A stretch of DNA of 64,000 bases from Aselliscus stoliczkanus (taxonomy: Eukaryota > Chordata > Mammalia > Chiroptera > Hipposideridae), in NCBI GenBank assembly GCA_033961575.1, contig CM066728.1, positions 37,324,352-37,388,351 on the forward strand, read 5' to 3'. The translations under genes and the position numbers were made by a program. Each line of letters starts with the position of its first letter. The first letter of the stretch is position 1. The notes below the pieces were generated by a model that saw only the letters and a list, made by a program, of their open reading frames with translations, did no database searches and was not told the origin of the DNA. Of the stretch, positions 11,511 to 23,240 are shown in pieces.

Positions 11511-11975
11511 CTTAATAATACTAAAAACTGAAAGGAAAAGGAGGATGAGGCAAGGTGGAGGCAGTGATAGGCCTCAGTGAACAGTGACTGCCAGGGAAAG
11601 AGATCTTTCCCGTGGTGAAGACTAGCACACTTCTGTGTGTCTCCAAGGCTGGTGACACATGAGAAGAGAGGAGGTCAATCCCACATGGTGTGCACGGAAC
11701 ATGCGTGGCTCAGTATAAGAGTCAACAATGGGGCTTGAGAATCCTTGGCCTTCAATGTGTGGTTCGTTCATTCCTGGCTCTGCCTCTACGTAGAATGGGC
11801 AACCTTGGGTAACCAAGCCAGCTACTCTCTGCACACCCTGGTACCTCATTCATTTTGGATTCTTTAGTTTGTAGAATGTAAGCACCGTTATACACCGTAT
11901 AGATTATTTGGATGATTTTTTTCCTTGGAGGAAATGTTCCCTATATTTAAACACATATGTAAAATACATTTTTAT
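11511..11975. other. Unassigned sequence
   Basis: No gene or named repeat recognised. Confidence 0.4.
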
Positions 11976-12114
11976 AGGATAACTTGTTTGGAAACTGACA
12001 AGACATAGAAATCGTCCCAAGTAATCATCACATAGAGCTTTTTACGTAATAATCTAAACAAGGCCAAAACATTTTTGAAATTTCTCTGTTGTAATCACCT
12101 TCAAAATCCAATTC

Positions 12115-12740
12115 ACTTAAAAAGTTTGTGACTATTTTTTGAATTGTAAAATGTACACTTCCTTTTTCTGAAAATTTTGAGAAATACAGAAACACATACA
12201 GAATCAACCTACCACTCAGAAATAATCATAAAAGAGTTTGGGTGTATTCGCCAGTTAGTTTTTTATTTACCTACCTATGCATGTATACTTTTTACAAATT
12301 TGGAGATATACTGCATATTTTGTAACCTGAATGTTTCAATTAATATGTTATAAATATTTCCCCTTATCATTAAATATTATTGTTACTGTCATATTAATGG
12401 CTTCGTAGTGTTCAACAGATGTATGATAATTTATCACCAAGTATATCTTTTTTGTTTTTTGTTTTTGAGGGCAGTGTCACTGGCCCTCATATGTGGGACC
12501 CGAAGCGGGGCCGCTGGCTTTCCAAGCCAGCGCTTAACCACCTCGCCACTTGGCTGGCCCACCAAGTATATCTTACATATATGTTTTCCATGTTTTGTTT
12601 TTTTTTTATAAATAACACTATAATGAATAACTTGTACATAAATTTTTGTAAACCTAGTTATTTCATTGACAGTAGAATTTCACTTCCCAGAAGTTACTTT
12701 AATTCCTAGAGGTAGAATTTCTGGAAGAAAATAAAAAAGG
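12115..12740 (-). repeat. L1M 3' end remnant, antisense, split by SINE
   Basis: Antisense L1M 3' UTR/ORF2-end order: AAATGTACACTTCC, GTTATAAATATTTCCCC, ATGGCTTCGTAGTGTTCAACAG, then after the SINE ATAAATAACACTATAATGAA and CTAGAGGTAGAATTTCTGGA (the decayed 'CTAGAAGTGGAATTGCTGG' block). The two halves rejoin exactly at the SINE TSD. Confidence 0.75.
12450..12559 (-). mobile_element. Short SINE, antisense, in L1M
   Basis: Reverse complement is a near-complete head (GGCCAGCCAAGTGGCGAGGT... GGGTCCCACATATGAGGGCC). Flanked by CACCAAGTATATCTT at 12435-12449 and 12560-12574. Confidence 0.93.
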
Positions 12741-14145
12741 ATGTATATTTTTTTAAACTCTTGTTCCTACCAAACTTGTCTCGAAATAACTCTTTCACCC
12801 ACAGCCCACATTTGATAGTTTTGAATATTGTCACAACTGACAAAACTTAATTCTTTACTAGGTCTCCTACTTCCAACTATAGATTATAATAGATTATAAA
12901 CTCTTTGAGCTTGGAGACTATTTCATAAAAATGTATCTTTTGTATTCTCCAAAACATCAAGAAAAAGTAACTTTATATTAGAACCCAATAAATAAGATCA
13001 ATAACCAAAGTGAGTGATAATGTTTGAGTCAAAATAATATGACTATAAAATAATTACACTGATTGTGTAGATTGTCAACAGCCTTTGAAGAACCAATATA
13101 GCCTCACTCATAAGCATAGAGAACAACTATCACAGAAGACAAATGGGGTTTACGTGTTTCCTCTGGTGGCTTCATCAAACTGGTGGCTGTTTTTTCAGAT
13201 TAATCAGAGGTGATATTCATTCAAAGAAATCCCGAAAGAATAGATGTGCAGATGATGATAGAAGTGCATGCTGGTCTCTCATAATGAGACAAAATTGAAG
13301 TACATATATAAACATAGATGAATAAAGTAAAAAGCCTCAATGAAAAGCCTCAGGGGAAAATAAGCATTGCTTTTTGTTCTTTCTAATTGCCCTTTGCTGA
13401 AAAAGAGCGCAATTAAATTCTAAAAGTGAATTGCAAGAAAAGCTTCCTTCAGCTGTAACAGTGCTATTCAGATATTGTTCCCAACGTTGAGATGTGTATT
13501 TTCTGTGTTTGCACTGAGGTAGGACAAACAGAAGACTGACTTTTACATTTCCAGATCAGGAAAGAGGTGGTTAGAAGTCAGAAACAGCTGTTACAGATGA
13601 CCTGTGTCCGGTCCAGGTAAAAGGCCAATTATCTCCCTCACATACAGGGGAAATAGGGCTCCACCCACCATTAATCTGTTCAGTTTTTAGAAAGCCCTGG
13701 ACTTTCACCTTGCCTAGCCTATTTGTTACTGATTTACTTGGGGCTCCTCCCTCAGCTCTGGGCTACACAGACTTTCTTCTGTCATTCATAACTTCTTCCC
13801 TTCAACCAACTTAACTATCTCCCAGGTCAAGCCAACCGAGGGTGCTATTGGAAGAAACCAAGCTTTCTTGCCATGTTGAAAGGAGAAAGCAGCTGTTTTT
13901 CTTGCTTTCAGCACGGGCAGAGCGATAGCAGTCTGCACATCCACATCTCAGTCTCTAAGGGACACACTTGAGAAGAAATGGGCTTGAAGATGCCCCTTGT
14001 ACTGTATTTAAACCTCTGTGGATAGTACTGAGGCCTCTGAGTTAGTAAAATTCAGTCCTAAAGTCAAAATTAGGGAGAGGACAAAGTTTGTCTCCACTTG
14101 AAAAAATAATAATAGAGATCCTTCATTACCTGCTCCAGTTCCGGT
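12741..14145. other. Unassigned sequence
   Basis: No gene or clear repeat seen. The part at about 13360-13960 is somewhat less AT-rich than its surroundings and free of simple repeats. Confidence 0.45.
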
Positions 14146-14149
14146 GCTG

Positions 14150-14330
14150 TAACTATAGGTCTTTTCACATTTCTCAGTTTATTTAAACCTGAGAGCATTC
14201 CAGGGAAACGAGCTAACTATTTCCACTTTAACAAATGAAGGAGCTGAGCTAAAAGAGAGGAAGTAATACATACAAAGCTAACCACTTAATAAATGGGAAA
14301 GGAAGTAAAAATGTAACCTAGGGTCTCGTT
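14150..14330 (-). repeat. MIR remnant, antisense
   Basis: Follows antisense MIR order: CACATTTCTCAGTTTATTTAA, ACTATTTCCACTTTAACAAATGA, GGAGCTGAGCTAAAAGAG, then ACCACTTAATAAATGGG. Diverged. Confidence 0.55.
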
Positions 14331-15530
14331 AATACTAAAATTCCTTTTAATGTTCTTGCCCCATTTTCTACTTGCTTCTTGGTGTCCCCTCTTTTCCGAG
14401 CTCTTGCTATTCAAGTTGGCTTTCAGTTAGCTACCATATTAGAATGAATTTAGTATACTGTATAGTACCTTTTTTAAGTTTTGGTTGCATTTGAATAGAA
14501 ACAACCATGGAATGAAATTGCAATGGTGAAAATTTAGATATCACTGACATTTTGATATAAAAGATACTTCACAATTATAGTAACAGAAAAGGAGGCTGAG
14601 GTTTCTAGTGTGATACCTAATAGTCTCAAGTCTGGAAGATCCTGAAGTCAGAGGCCACATGTCTTTGTCCATCTCTGTTGTAGTAACACGGACAGAACAT
14701 GCTTGAAAAATATCTTCTGAAGAGCATGATGAAAATCTGTGTCAGGGTTTCAAGGAGAAAATACATCTGAAAGAGAAGATGGTAGCAGAATAAGAATCCT
14801 TCATATGAAAATCAATATAATTTGTCTTTTATCCAGCCTCTCAAAAATGTAACTATAAACATCAAACCGCACCTATCTCTTTCTACCCTCATTCATTAAC
14901 ATGAACACTCAATGTACTTGAGTACTAGTGGAAATGAAACATTTTTTTTGTCACTAGATAAAGAAAATCTGTCATGCAATCCTTTTTGAGTGTATATTCT
15001 GGTTATGTGGAAAGAAATTGTGAATCAGAAGTAAAAGAGATTCATTTTTTTCTGAGTTTACATAAAAACATTTAGCTCAGACCTTATATTGAATGAGCAA
15101 TTCAAAAGTTTATAGAGCAGATATTCAGTACCCGGGAAAAAAGTGCGTGAGATATGAGCCAGCAGACAGCACATCCTCAACAATCAAAACAAACATTCTT
15201 TGAACATTTAATATATATAAAAATCTGAACTAGGCAGTGAAAAAATAAAAGGTAAAAGGTCTTAAGTTCTACTTTGGGAGACAAGCTATGTCTATCCACC
15301 CACCTATGAATTTATGAGAGAACAAAAGCAAACTAGATGCCATTTTGCTGAATGTGTTCCTTAAACGATTTTAGTTCATCCTGTGTCTCTATGATGTTAC
15401 ATAATTATCCTTGCTTATGAAAAGTAATATGTTGTGTTCTTTCACCTATTTTCTAGTGTGGAAAATACAGTCAGGGTTTTATCACAATGATTGATAAACA
15501 GCTCACTTTTAAAAACAAGCATTTTTTGAG
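14331..15530. other. Unassigned sequence
   Basis: No gene or named repeat recognised. Confidence 0.45.
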
Positions 15531-15945
15531 GGCCGGCCGAGTGGTGCATTGGTTAAGATTTGGCTTGAGATGCCAGCTCTGAGCAGCAGGGCCCCAGTTC
15601 AGAGCCCACATATGAGGGCCAGTGACACTGCCCTCTGTAGCTAAGGTGGTGAACAACAGCTCCATCTGGAGCTGGGCTCCCATGAGTGGTGGGCGACAGC
15701 GTAGGCTGCAGCCTCTGCTGCAGTGAGCTGCCATGAGCTACCGTGAGTGGCTGGCAGCCAGCGTGAGTGGCCGTGAGCAGCCGTCCAATGAATGGCGATC
15801 AACTGCCTCAGCTGGGAAGAGCACAGTGATCACAATACCAGTGAAACGACGTCTTCCACAACTAGACTGAAGAACAAAAAGGACAGCAACTTGTCTGTTC
15901 CCCTTCCCCAATTCCCCAATAAAATCTTAAGAAAAAAAAAAAAAT
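15531..15945 (+). mobile_element. Long composite SINE
   Basis: Head GGGCCGGCCGAGTGGTGCAT with the extra GCTCTGAGCAGCAGGGCCC block, then TGACACTGCCCTCTGTAGC, a body rich in GTGAGTGGCTGGCAGCCAGC-like units, and a tail with CACAACTAGACTGAAGAAC, CAATTCCCCAATAAAATCTT and poly-A. Same head as the short class, but with a long second module. Confidence 0.93.
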
Positions 15946-15949
15946 TTGA

Positions 15950-16262
15950 GATAATTTTAGACTTGTAGGAGAGTTGAAAAATAGTTCAGAGAGTTCCTAT
16001 GTACACTTTCTTCAATTTCTCTTAATGTTAACATCTTATATAACCAAAGAGATAACAGTACTTATCTCTAAACTAAGAAATTACCATTGGTACTATGCTA
16101 TAAACTACAGACTTTGTTCAGATTATACCAGTTTTTCTATTACTGTGTTTTTTTTTATGTTCCAGGATCTAATTCAGGATTCCACACTGTATTTGGTTTG
16201 TCATGCATTCTTAGTCTGTTCCGATCTTTGACACTTCCTCATTCTTTGGTTGTCTTTCATTA
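15950..16262 (-). repeat. Old L1M 3' UTR, antisense, left part
   Basis: GAGATAATTTTAGACTTGTA, CATCTTATATAACC, TTCAGATTATACCAGTTTT and AGGATCTAATTCAGGATTCC follow the antisense L1M 3' UTR consensus. The element stops at about 16262 and resumes at about 17855 (GGATTTGTTTAAAGTTTCCT), so a younger L1 has split it. Confidence 0.8.
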
Positions 16263-16761
16263 CCTGGAGGCTTTTTTAAAATTTATTTTTCAGTTATAGT
16301 TTACACACAATATTATTAGTTTCAGGTGTGAAACATAGTGATTAGACCTTTATATATTTATATATCTTATGAAGTGGTCATCCCAATAAATCTAGTACCC
16401 ATCTGATACCATACACAGTTATTACGATAGTATTGATTATATTCCCCATGCTGTACTTTACATCCCCATGACTATTTTTATAACTGGCAATTTATACTTC
16501 TTAATCCCTTTCACATTTTTCACCCATGTCCACATACCCCTTGCATCTGGTGACTATCAGTTTGTTCTCTGTATCTATGAGTTTGTTTCTGTTTTGTTTG
16601 CTCATTTATTTTGCTTTTTAGATCCCACACATAATTAAAATCATATGGTAGTTGTCTCCCTGTCTGACTTATTTCACTTATCATAATATCTTCTAGGTCC
16701 CTCCATGTTGTCACAAATGGTAAGATTTCATTCTTTTTTTATGTCAGAGTAATATTCCATT

Positions 16762-16762
<1 letters not shown>

Positions 16763-16807
<45 letters not shown>

Positions 16808-16812
16808 GTGTG
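16763..16812 (+). repeat. (TG)n microsatellite in L1
   Basis: About 25 TG units with a single TGCG interruption near 16801. Confidence 0.97.
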
Positions 16813-16828
16813 TATACACCACTTTTTT

Positions 16829-17341
16829 TCTTTTTTAAAGATTTTATTGGGGAATTGGGGGAGGAGAACAGCGTTGGGGAATCAGGGAAAAAAAAACAGA
16901 CAGACAAGTTGCGGTCCTCTTTTGTTCTTCAGTCTAGTTGAGGAGGACATTGCTTCACTGGCCCATGTTGGTATTATCATTGTTTTCTTCCTGGGTGAGG
17001 CAGATCCGTCGCCGTCCTCTGGACAACTGTTCACAGTGGCTCTTGGCAACTCACGCTGGCTGCCTGCTGCTCACGTTGGCTGCCAGCCACTCACTATAGC
17101 TTATGGCAGCCCACTGCAGCAGAGGCTGCAGCCTACACTATCACCGGCGACTCACAGCAGCCAAGCTCCAGGTGGAGCTGTTCACCACATTAGCTATAGA
17201 GGCAACCAGGTGGAGCTGTTGTTCACCACCTTAGCTACAGAGGGCAGTGTCATTGGCCCTCATATGTGGGATCTGAACTGGGGCCCTGCTGCTCAGAGCT
17301 GGCGTCCCAAGCCAGCTCTTAAGCAACATGACCCTCAGCCC
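16829..17341 (-). mobile_element. Long composite SINE, antisense, inside L1
   Basis: Begins with AAAGATTTTATTGGGGAATTG (antisense tail) and ends in the antisense head. Flanked by TACACCACTTTTTT at 16815-16828 and 17342-17355. It is the innermost and youngest layer of a three-element nest. Confidence 0.93.
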
Positions 17342-17854
17342 TACACCACTTTTTTATTCTTTATCCAATCATCTATTGATTGGATATTCTTTATCCAATC
17401 ATCTATCGACACCTAGGTTGCTTTTATATCTTGACTATTGTAAATAATGATGTGATTAACAGAGGGATGCATACATCGGTCAGTTAGTCTTTTGGATTTC
17501 TTCAGGTAAATATCCAGAAGTAGAATTGCTGGGTCGTATGGCAGTTCTATTTTTAATTTTTTAAAGAAACCTATATACTATTTTCCACAGTGGCTACACC
17601 AATTTGCAATCCCACCAGCAGTGCACAAGGGTTCTCTTTTCTCCACATCCTCGCCAACACTTGTTTACTGATTTATTAATGATGGCCATTCTGACAGGTG
17701 TAAAATGATATCTCCTGGTGGTGTTGATTTGCATTTCCCTGATGATTAGTGACGTTCAGCATCTTTTCATGTGTCTGTTGTCCATCTGTTGGTCTTTTGA
17801 GAAATGTCTATTGATGTCCAATGCCCATTTTTTATTTTATAAAATATTTTTAAA

Positions 17855-18160
17855 TTTGGATTTGTTTAAAGTTTCCTCATGCTTAGACTGAGAGTGTGCA
17901 TTACTAGAAAGAATATCACAAAAGCGGTGTGTACATTACCACCGTATCATATCAGTGAATACGTGGTATGGATATGTCTTATTGGTAATGTTAATCTTGG
18001 ATAAGCTGGTGTCTGCCAGCTTTCCCCATTGCAACTCTCTCTTTGTCATTAGTAAGTATTTACTTACAATAAGAAATACTTTAAATTTTTTAAATGTTCT
18101 ATTTCTCCTTAAATTTCACCCACTACATAACTCACTTCTGAAGAAAAGGCAAACATAATC
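17855..18160 (-). repeat. Old L1M 3' UTR, antisense, right part
   Basis: GTTTCCTCATGCTTAGACTG, GGTAATGTTAATCTTGGATA, GCTGGTGTCTGCCAGCTTT and AAATTTCACCCACTA continue the L1M 3' UTR order of the block at 15950-16262. Confidence 0.75.
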
Positions 18161-18486
18161 CATAGACAGGAGAAGCCCAGCAGTGACACCTAAAGCCAGA
18201 GTGATTGGTAGCTGTTATGATAATCCTAAAGTAGAGAATCTTCAAATTGCTAAACACAGGGCACATAAAACCAAAAGCACTCTCAAAAGAACATAAGGAG
18301 TCAAACAATTTGCCGTTAGCACCAAAAACCCTCCTCTTTTCAATAATTCAAGGGCAGAGCTAAAATCAAGAGACAAATTGTGAAGAGAAACAGAAGGAAT
18401 TCCAGATGGATTCCATAGTTATCAGAACTACATTTTCATTTGTATTTCTTAACTCATCAGTAGGTTACATGTTTCATAGGTGATTT
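18161..18486. other. Unassigned sequence
   Basis: Nothing recognised. Confidence 0.4.
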
Positions 18487-18503
18487 AAAAATTGTATTTC
18501 CTG

Positions 18504-18632
18504 GGCCGGCCGAGTGGCACAGTGGTTAAGCACTGGCTTGGGAAGCCAGCGGCCCTGGTTCGGGTCCCACATATGAGGGCCAGTGACACTGCCCTCAAAA
18601 AAACAAATAAACAAACAAACAAACAAAAGCAA
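18504..18632 (+). mobile_element. Short SINE, full-length head
   Basis: The cleanest short copy: GGGCCGGCCGAGTGGCACAG..., A-box-like GTGGCACAGTGGTTAAGC, B-box-like GGTTCGGGTCCC, then an (AAAC)n tail. Flanked by AAAAATTGTATTTCCTG at 18487-18503 and 18633-18649. Its good tRNA-like boxes make it the best copy for tracing the tRNA ancestor, which looks like a tRNA-Ser/Leu type. Confidence 0.95.
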
Positions 18633-18649
18633 AAAAATTGTATTTCCTG

Positions 18650-19078
18650 TGTTCCTTAGATCAAGTACATAAAGAACTATAGGTTTTGGTATTTTTGAGT
18701 CATAAAACTTTGGCTGACTATTGAATGCCACTTGTATGATTGGTTTATTAATTTTCTCTTAACACTCAATTATGATACTGCAAGGTCTCTATTCAAATTA
18801 CACTGTAAAATATGCCTTCAGAATTACTTCTATACCAGCTGCCCTAGCTGTAACAGGAAAAATTCATGAACCCTGTCTTTGAATAACTGACATGATCCTC
18901 CAAAAGTCCCAACTGAATTAACTGTAGCATACACAAAGGAATGTCATAATAGATAGTTTATCACATGAAAAAAAAAAGCAATTTGAAATCAATTCATGTA
19001 AAATATCAAAATACCGATATTATTATGACCCAATTATGTATTTTTTCTGAGATAATAATAGCATCATTATCCAACACA
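18650..19078. other. Unassigned sequence
   Basis: Nothing recognised. Confidence 0.4.
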
Positions 19079-19950
19079 CGAGGTATGATCAAACATTACA
19101 GTGAATGTTTAAATAAAAAAATTATTACAGTAAAATCCCCCTTGAAATACTGCCTCTCACTTTGAACAGACTTACCCGTCGTTCTTGCCGCTTTCTGAAG
19201 AAGTTGTGGAAGTCCTTTTTCATGAGCTGTGATGGCTACTTCCATGTCCTGAATCGATTCAAAATGTTTTCCTTTCATGGTCATTTTGACTTTAGGGAAG
19301 AGCCAGAAGCTGCATGGTGCCAGATCCAGTGAATAAGGTGGATGAGGACACACCATAATGTTTTTATTCAACAGAAATTGCTGTATACCAGAAATGATGT
19401 GTGACACAGAGCACTGTCATGATGGAGGATGATTATGGCACACTTTAAAACACACCTTCTCTCAGCCATAGCTCACACCCTACTGACTACACTGAACAAG
19501 TTGAATCTTGTCACACAGTTACTAAGGTTTGACGCGCCGCTTCCCGTATTAAAGATCCCTGCCTTTTTGTTTGATGGCACTCAGCATTCACCATATTTTA
19601 TGATCACAACGGAAAGGCTGTATGTCACACATCATTTCTGGTATGGCAATATTTGTCAAATAAAGACAGTATAGTGTGCCGTCATCCACTTTATTCATGG
19701 GATCTGGCACCGTGGGACTTCTGGCTTTTCCCCAAAGTCAAAATGATTCAGGACATGGAGGCAGCCACGACAGCGCAATTAAAGGCACTCACGAAAGAGG
19801 ACTTCCACAACTTCTTCTGAAAGTGGCAAGAACAATGGGATAATTGTGTTCAAAGTGAGGGGCAGTATTTTGAGGGGGATTAATGGCAATATGTCTTTTA
19901 CTGTAATTTTTTTAAATTTAAACATTCACCCTATTGTTTGATCACACCAG
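19079..19950. mobile_element. Fold-back mariner element (inverted transposase arms)
   Basis: The termini form an imperfect inverted repeat: GGTATGATCAAACATTACAG near 19082-19101, and the reverse complement of 19931-19950, CTGGTGTGATCAAACAATAG. From 19079 the minus strand encodes the end of a Tc1/mariner transposase, with HHDSALCHTSFLV, PPYSLDLAPCSFWLFPKVK and a YFKGD end. From about 19600 to 19950 the plus strand encodes the same C-terminal part again (CHTSFLVWQ, DLAPWDFWLFPKVKM, YFEGD). The middle (about 19409-19600) is further antisense transposase. Both copies carry stops. A derived inverted duplication rather than a plain mariner. Confidence 0.85.
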
Positions 19951-20040
19951 TATATTTAGTACTTTTTATGTGCCAGTCACATATTATCTCATTTAATTGT
20001 CACAGCTATATGAGGGATCAAGAATTGTGAATTATTTGAG
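19951..20040 (-). repeat. MIR-like remnant
   Basis: TTATGTGCCAGTCACATATTATCTCATTTAATTGTCACAGC is the antisense MIR 'TGTGCCAGGCACTG...ATCTCATTTAATCCTCACAAC' block. Short. Confidence 0.6.
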
Positions 20041-20310
20041 ATTTTACCCTACTTGCAAGCTAACAAGACAGCCTGCCACAATTTATGGATGCTGGCAGAA
20101 GACATAAGACTCTTAGAGCGGAGACAAAGGACTGCATTACCCACAGAAATAGCAGTAACCAAAGTATCAGCATTTTCTTGGGTCAGTTCTCCAAACCCCT
20201 GTTCCCACAGGACAACAGTAAGAAGGTCAGGTAACACATGTACACACAGTGGTTGCATTACAAGAGAAGACCCCAAATTTAGGGAAGCTGAATCTTTTTA
20301 AATGAACAGT
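20041..20310. other. Unassigned block with overlapping open frames on both strands
   Basis: Open on the minus strand for 75 codons (20049-20276) and on the plus strand for 82 (20053-20301). Repeat-like in feel (perhaps part of an old LTR or internal ERV region), but I cannot assign it to a family. Confidence 0.35.
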
Positions 20311-20770
20311 AAGCATACCACTCTTTGCTCCACAGAGAGACACTATCCCTTTTTTTCAAGGTTATTTACTGTACAGAAATCCTGGAACAAATAGGCCAGA
20401 ACAAAGGCAATCAGTGCCTCTGCTTGCAAGACACACAGAAATGCAAAACGCTCATGGAGAATTATCTCCCAACATAATATAAATACAGTAATTATTCCTC
20501 TTACAAGTGAGGAACTTTAAGCTTTAACCTTAAGGATCAATGCAAAATAAGCATATGGTATGTGCTTTTTCATGGGAGTGTTTTAGTATTTACATGTTCC
20601 CCATAAAGTGTTGCAAGTTATGCCTGCGTGAGTTTGCAAACTTTACAGGAGTAGAGTTGGGCGTAAAGATGCACCTAAGGTAAATTTTTCACTAGGTATT
20701 TGGAAAAATAAATTGTGCTGATATTAATTTCCATACGTAATTTAACACTTACGATGCTCAAGTAGTAAGT
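20311..20770. other. Unassigned sequence
   Basis: Nothing recognised. Confidence 0.4.
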
Positions 20771-20774
20771 ATGC

Positions 20775-20975
20775 CGTTGTAGAAAAAACACATGTGTCCT
20801 GAAATCAGACAGCATCAAGTTGGAATTTCAGGTCTCTACTTACTAACCTCTCTGAGGCTCAGTTTCTTCATCTGTGTAATGGGAGTCCCTGGGAGGGTCA
20901 CTGTAGGAATTAAATGAGATCATGGGTGTGAAGCTCCCAGCACAGTATTCTGACACATAGTAAGTTTCCAGTGAT
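20775..20975 (+). repeat. MIR remnant, sense
   Basis: CTCTGAGGCTCAGTTTCTTC, ATCTGTGTAATGGGAGTCCC, GGAATTAAATGAGATCATG and CAGCACAGTATTCTGACACATAGTAAG follow the MIR order closely. One of the better MIR copies here. Confidence 0.85.
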
Positions 20976-22604
20976 AAAGAGCAATAAGGATGACATATAG
21001 GATGATAGTTGTAAAATGCGTTTAACTTCTGTTGCTCTCACAATTTGAACAATTCAACAATAAATCAGAAAAAAAATATATTTTTAAGCCCCGTTTTTCC
21101 ATGTAAAAGATTTTTCAGGCGTTGGAGATGTGTCCAATTGAATTTAACTTTTTTATTCAAAGATTTATTTGAAACATGGGATAAAAACTCTACAAGCTGT
21201 CAAAGCATTTGCTTTTAGCGTTGGGATGGATGTTGTTCTTTTAAAAGGTCTCCTAATATATTTTTTAATGACTTGGAGCCCAGAAAGCTTGTCATTTTCC
21301 TGTGAATAGAATACAAATGTATGGTGGAAACTGGCACTAAGAGTTCAGTAGTCTTCATTTGCTATAATGTGTGTCCTGGTGATCAATTCAAATTCAAAGG
21401 GCCCTGTGATTTTACATTAAGAGAACTGTGTTGTGTTAGAGACAGCTCTGTTGATCTTTTATCCGTTCACATGGAGAGGTGTTGGAAGATGAAATTGCAT
21501 TTTACATTCATTAAAAGTTACGCCGTGACCATTAGATAAAAGCAAAAATAATTGCCTGCTCAGTAGGCAGGCTGCTACAGAGAAAGAAATACACTCATCA
21601 AACAGTTGTGTTTTTCAGCTTTGGCAGATGGGACATCACATTCTTTGGTGAGTTCCTCCACCCTGTAAAATTTAATGATTTGCCCTCCCCATTGGTTGCT
21701 GAACAAATTACTTCCATGATAGCTTGATGTCGATTTGCTTTCTAAAGCCTCTCAACTTTAACTAATAGTTGCAATCCGAATTAACAATAACCAAGGAAAT
21801 ATGGAAATTATGGGTGTATTCTGGTAATTCACTCCAAAGGAAGCTTGTTATCTGCATGAAATACAACCATGGCTCTATGAATAACTCTCAAAAACGTTGA
21901 ATTTAAAATGAGCACTGGGTAGGATAAACAGTAGTTGAATAATACTTAAACTCCACCATCTGGTATTTTAGTATTTTAACGTGAGCTGAATTTCTTGTAT
22001 TAGGTATTTATTTGAGATTCTTTCTGTATGGATTCTTTTCTTATGCAGAGGGAGCTCCATAAATTGGGGAGGGATAAGAGTTATGATTCAGTGTATTTTT
22101 CTTTTATAGTAATTCTGTTAAAGAGAAACACAAGTTTCAGAATCTCAGCCATTCTCCCAAAGGGACCACTGAAAAATGCCCGAGTTTGTCTTAACTCAGA
22201 GCACTTACGTGTGAGCATACATAAGGTGGATGGTGTAAGAGAGGAAAAGAGTTAGTCAGGTCATAGAATAAAAAACAGTGTACAGTAAAGATTATTGACA
22301 GCAAACAAACAAATGCTAGATTTGATTAATAGTAGGAGACAGGCCGGGACCAAAAATAATAATAAATGCATAGTAATGGTCTTTGGGAGGAAAATAAGAG
22401 AATAAGACACAGAGTTTTTGAAAAATGAAATAGGTATCATGGAAGGAAGGTGTAAGGAGCTCATCATGCTGGAAAAAGTTCAATCAATGCTATTTTCCCC
22501 AAAAAAATTTATACTAAGCTATTCCAGTGACTTAATGTGACATTTGCATGAGAATTGTTTTCTTCTTCCTGATGTGAGAAAGACAATGTATAAAGTTACA
22601 TGGA
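20976..22604. other. Repeat-free block, candidate conserved non-coding
   Basis: No repeat recognised over about 1.6 kb, unusual in this window. Contains the perfect inverted repeat TGCCTGCT-CAG-T-AGGCAGGC-like stem near 21552-21575. Frames here are short and unsupported. Confidence 0.4.
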
Positions 22605-22775
22605 GGAAACTGGAGACACTAATAATTACATGACATGTACATAGCTCCTTACTGTTTACCAAAATGCGTTCACAGGTATTACCTCCTTTGATGGACACAG
22701 CACTCTGTATAAGCTAGGTACAACTGATCTTAGCATCCCCATTCTACAAAGCACAAACAAGCTCAGGTGAGAAGA
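22605..22775 (-). repeat. MIR remnant, antisense
   Basis: TACCAAAATGCGTTCACAGGTATTACCTCC, then CTTAGCATCCCCATTCTACAAAG follow antisense MIR. Confidence 0.65.
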
Positions 22776-23054
22776 GACAGTACCTTGAGGTCATTTTATT
22801 TTTAAAACTTTCAACTTTAATTGTTATATTTCAAATTAGCACTAACCAAAGTGGCAAGGCTATTCTGGGTACATTCCAAGAAAAACTATGATCTGCTTGA
22901 ATGCCCCTTCCCTCGGACTCCAAATTCAGTTTGTATTTGATTACACTATTCCACCTAAAGAAATCTGGCTCCATTACCAACTGAAAAATATGCCTTGGAA
23001 TAGTTGCCTTCCCCAAGCAGCAGGTTATAAACTCACACTGTTACAGCAGTTCAA

Positions 23055-23240
23055 ATTTTACACAGCACCTTTGCATCCCTCATCTCATTTAATGTTCACA
23101 GCAACTGTACAAGATAAGTATTTCTATTCTTTTACACAGTAAATTATAATTCAGAGTTGGTAAATGGCTTGCTGAAGATAATGCTGACAATAAATGTAAG
23201 ATCCAGGTTTCCACTCAAGATCTCTAACCACCGCCTTACT
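23055..23240 (-). repeat. MIR remnant, antisense
   Basis: CATCTCATTTAATGTTCACAGCAACTGTACAAG, TTGGTAAATGGCTTGCTGAAG and a 'ATCCAGGTTTCCACTCAAGA' end follow antisense MIR order. Confidence 0.75.

Larger units (their letters stand above)
16263..17855 (-). mobile_element. 5'-truncated L1, antisense, carrying a SINE
   Basis: Antisense L1 3' end. It includes the 'TTATTTCACTTATCATAATATCTTCTAGGTCCCTCCATGTTGTC' region, the 'GTAGAATTGCTGGGTCGTATGG' region and 'GACAGGTGTAAAATGATATC'. Minus-strand translation of these is the familiar C-terminus of L1 ORF2. The (TG)n at 16763-16812 has expanded inside it, and the block TTCTTTATCCAATCATCTAT is duplicated (about 17357-17376 and 17387-17406). It interrupts the older L1M on both sides. 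Confidence 0.88.

Noticed and set aside
16760..17416. 218-codon open frame, the longest in the window
   Set aside because: It begins in a (TG)n run and runs through an antisense SINE within L1; the product is repeat translation.
18504..18590. A tRNA-Ser/Leu gene
   Set aside because: Same repeated head seen in many SINE copies, with poly-A tail and 17-bp TSD.
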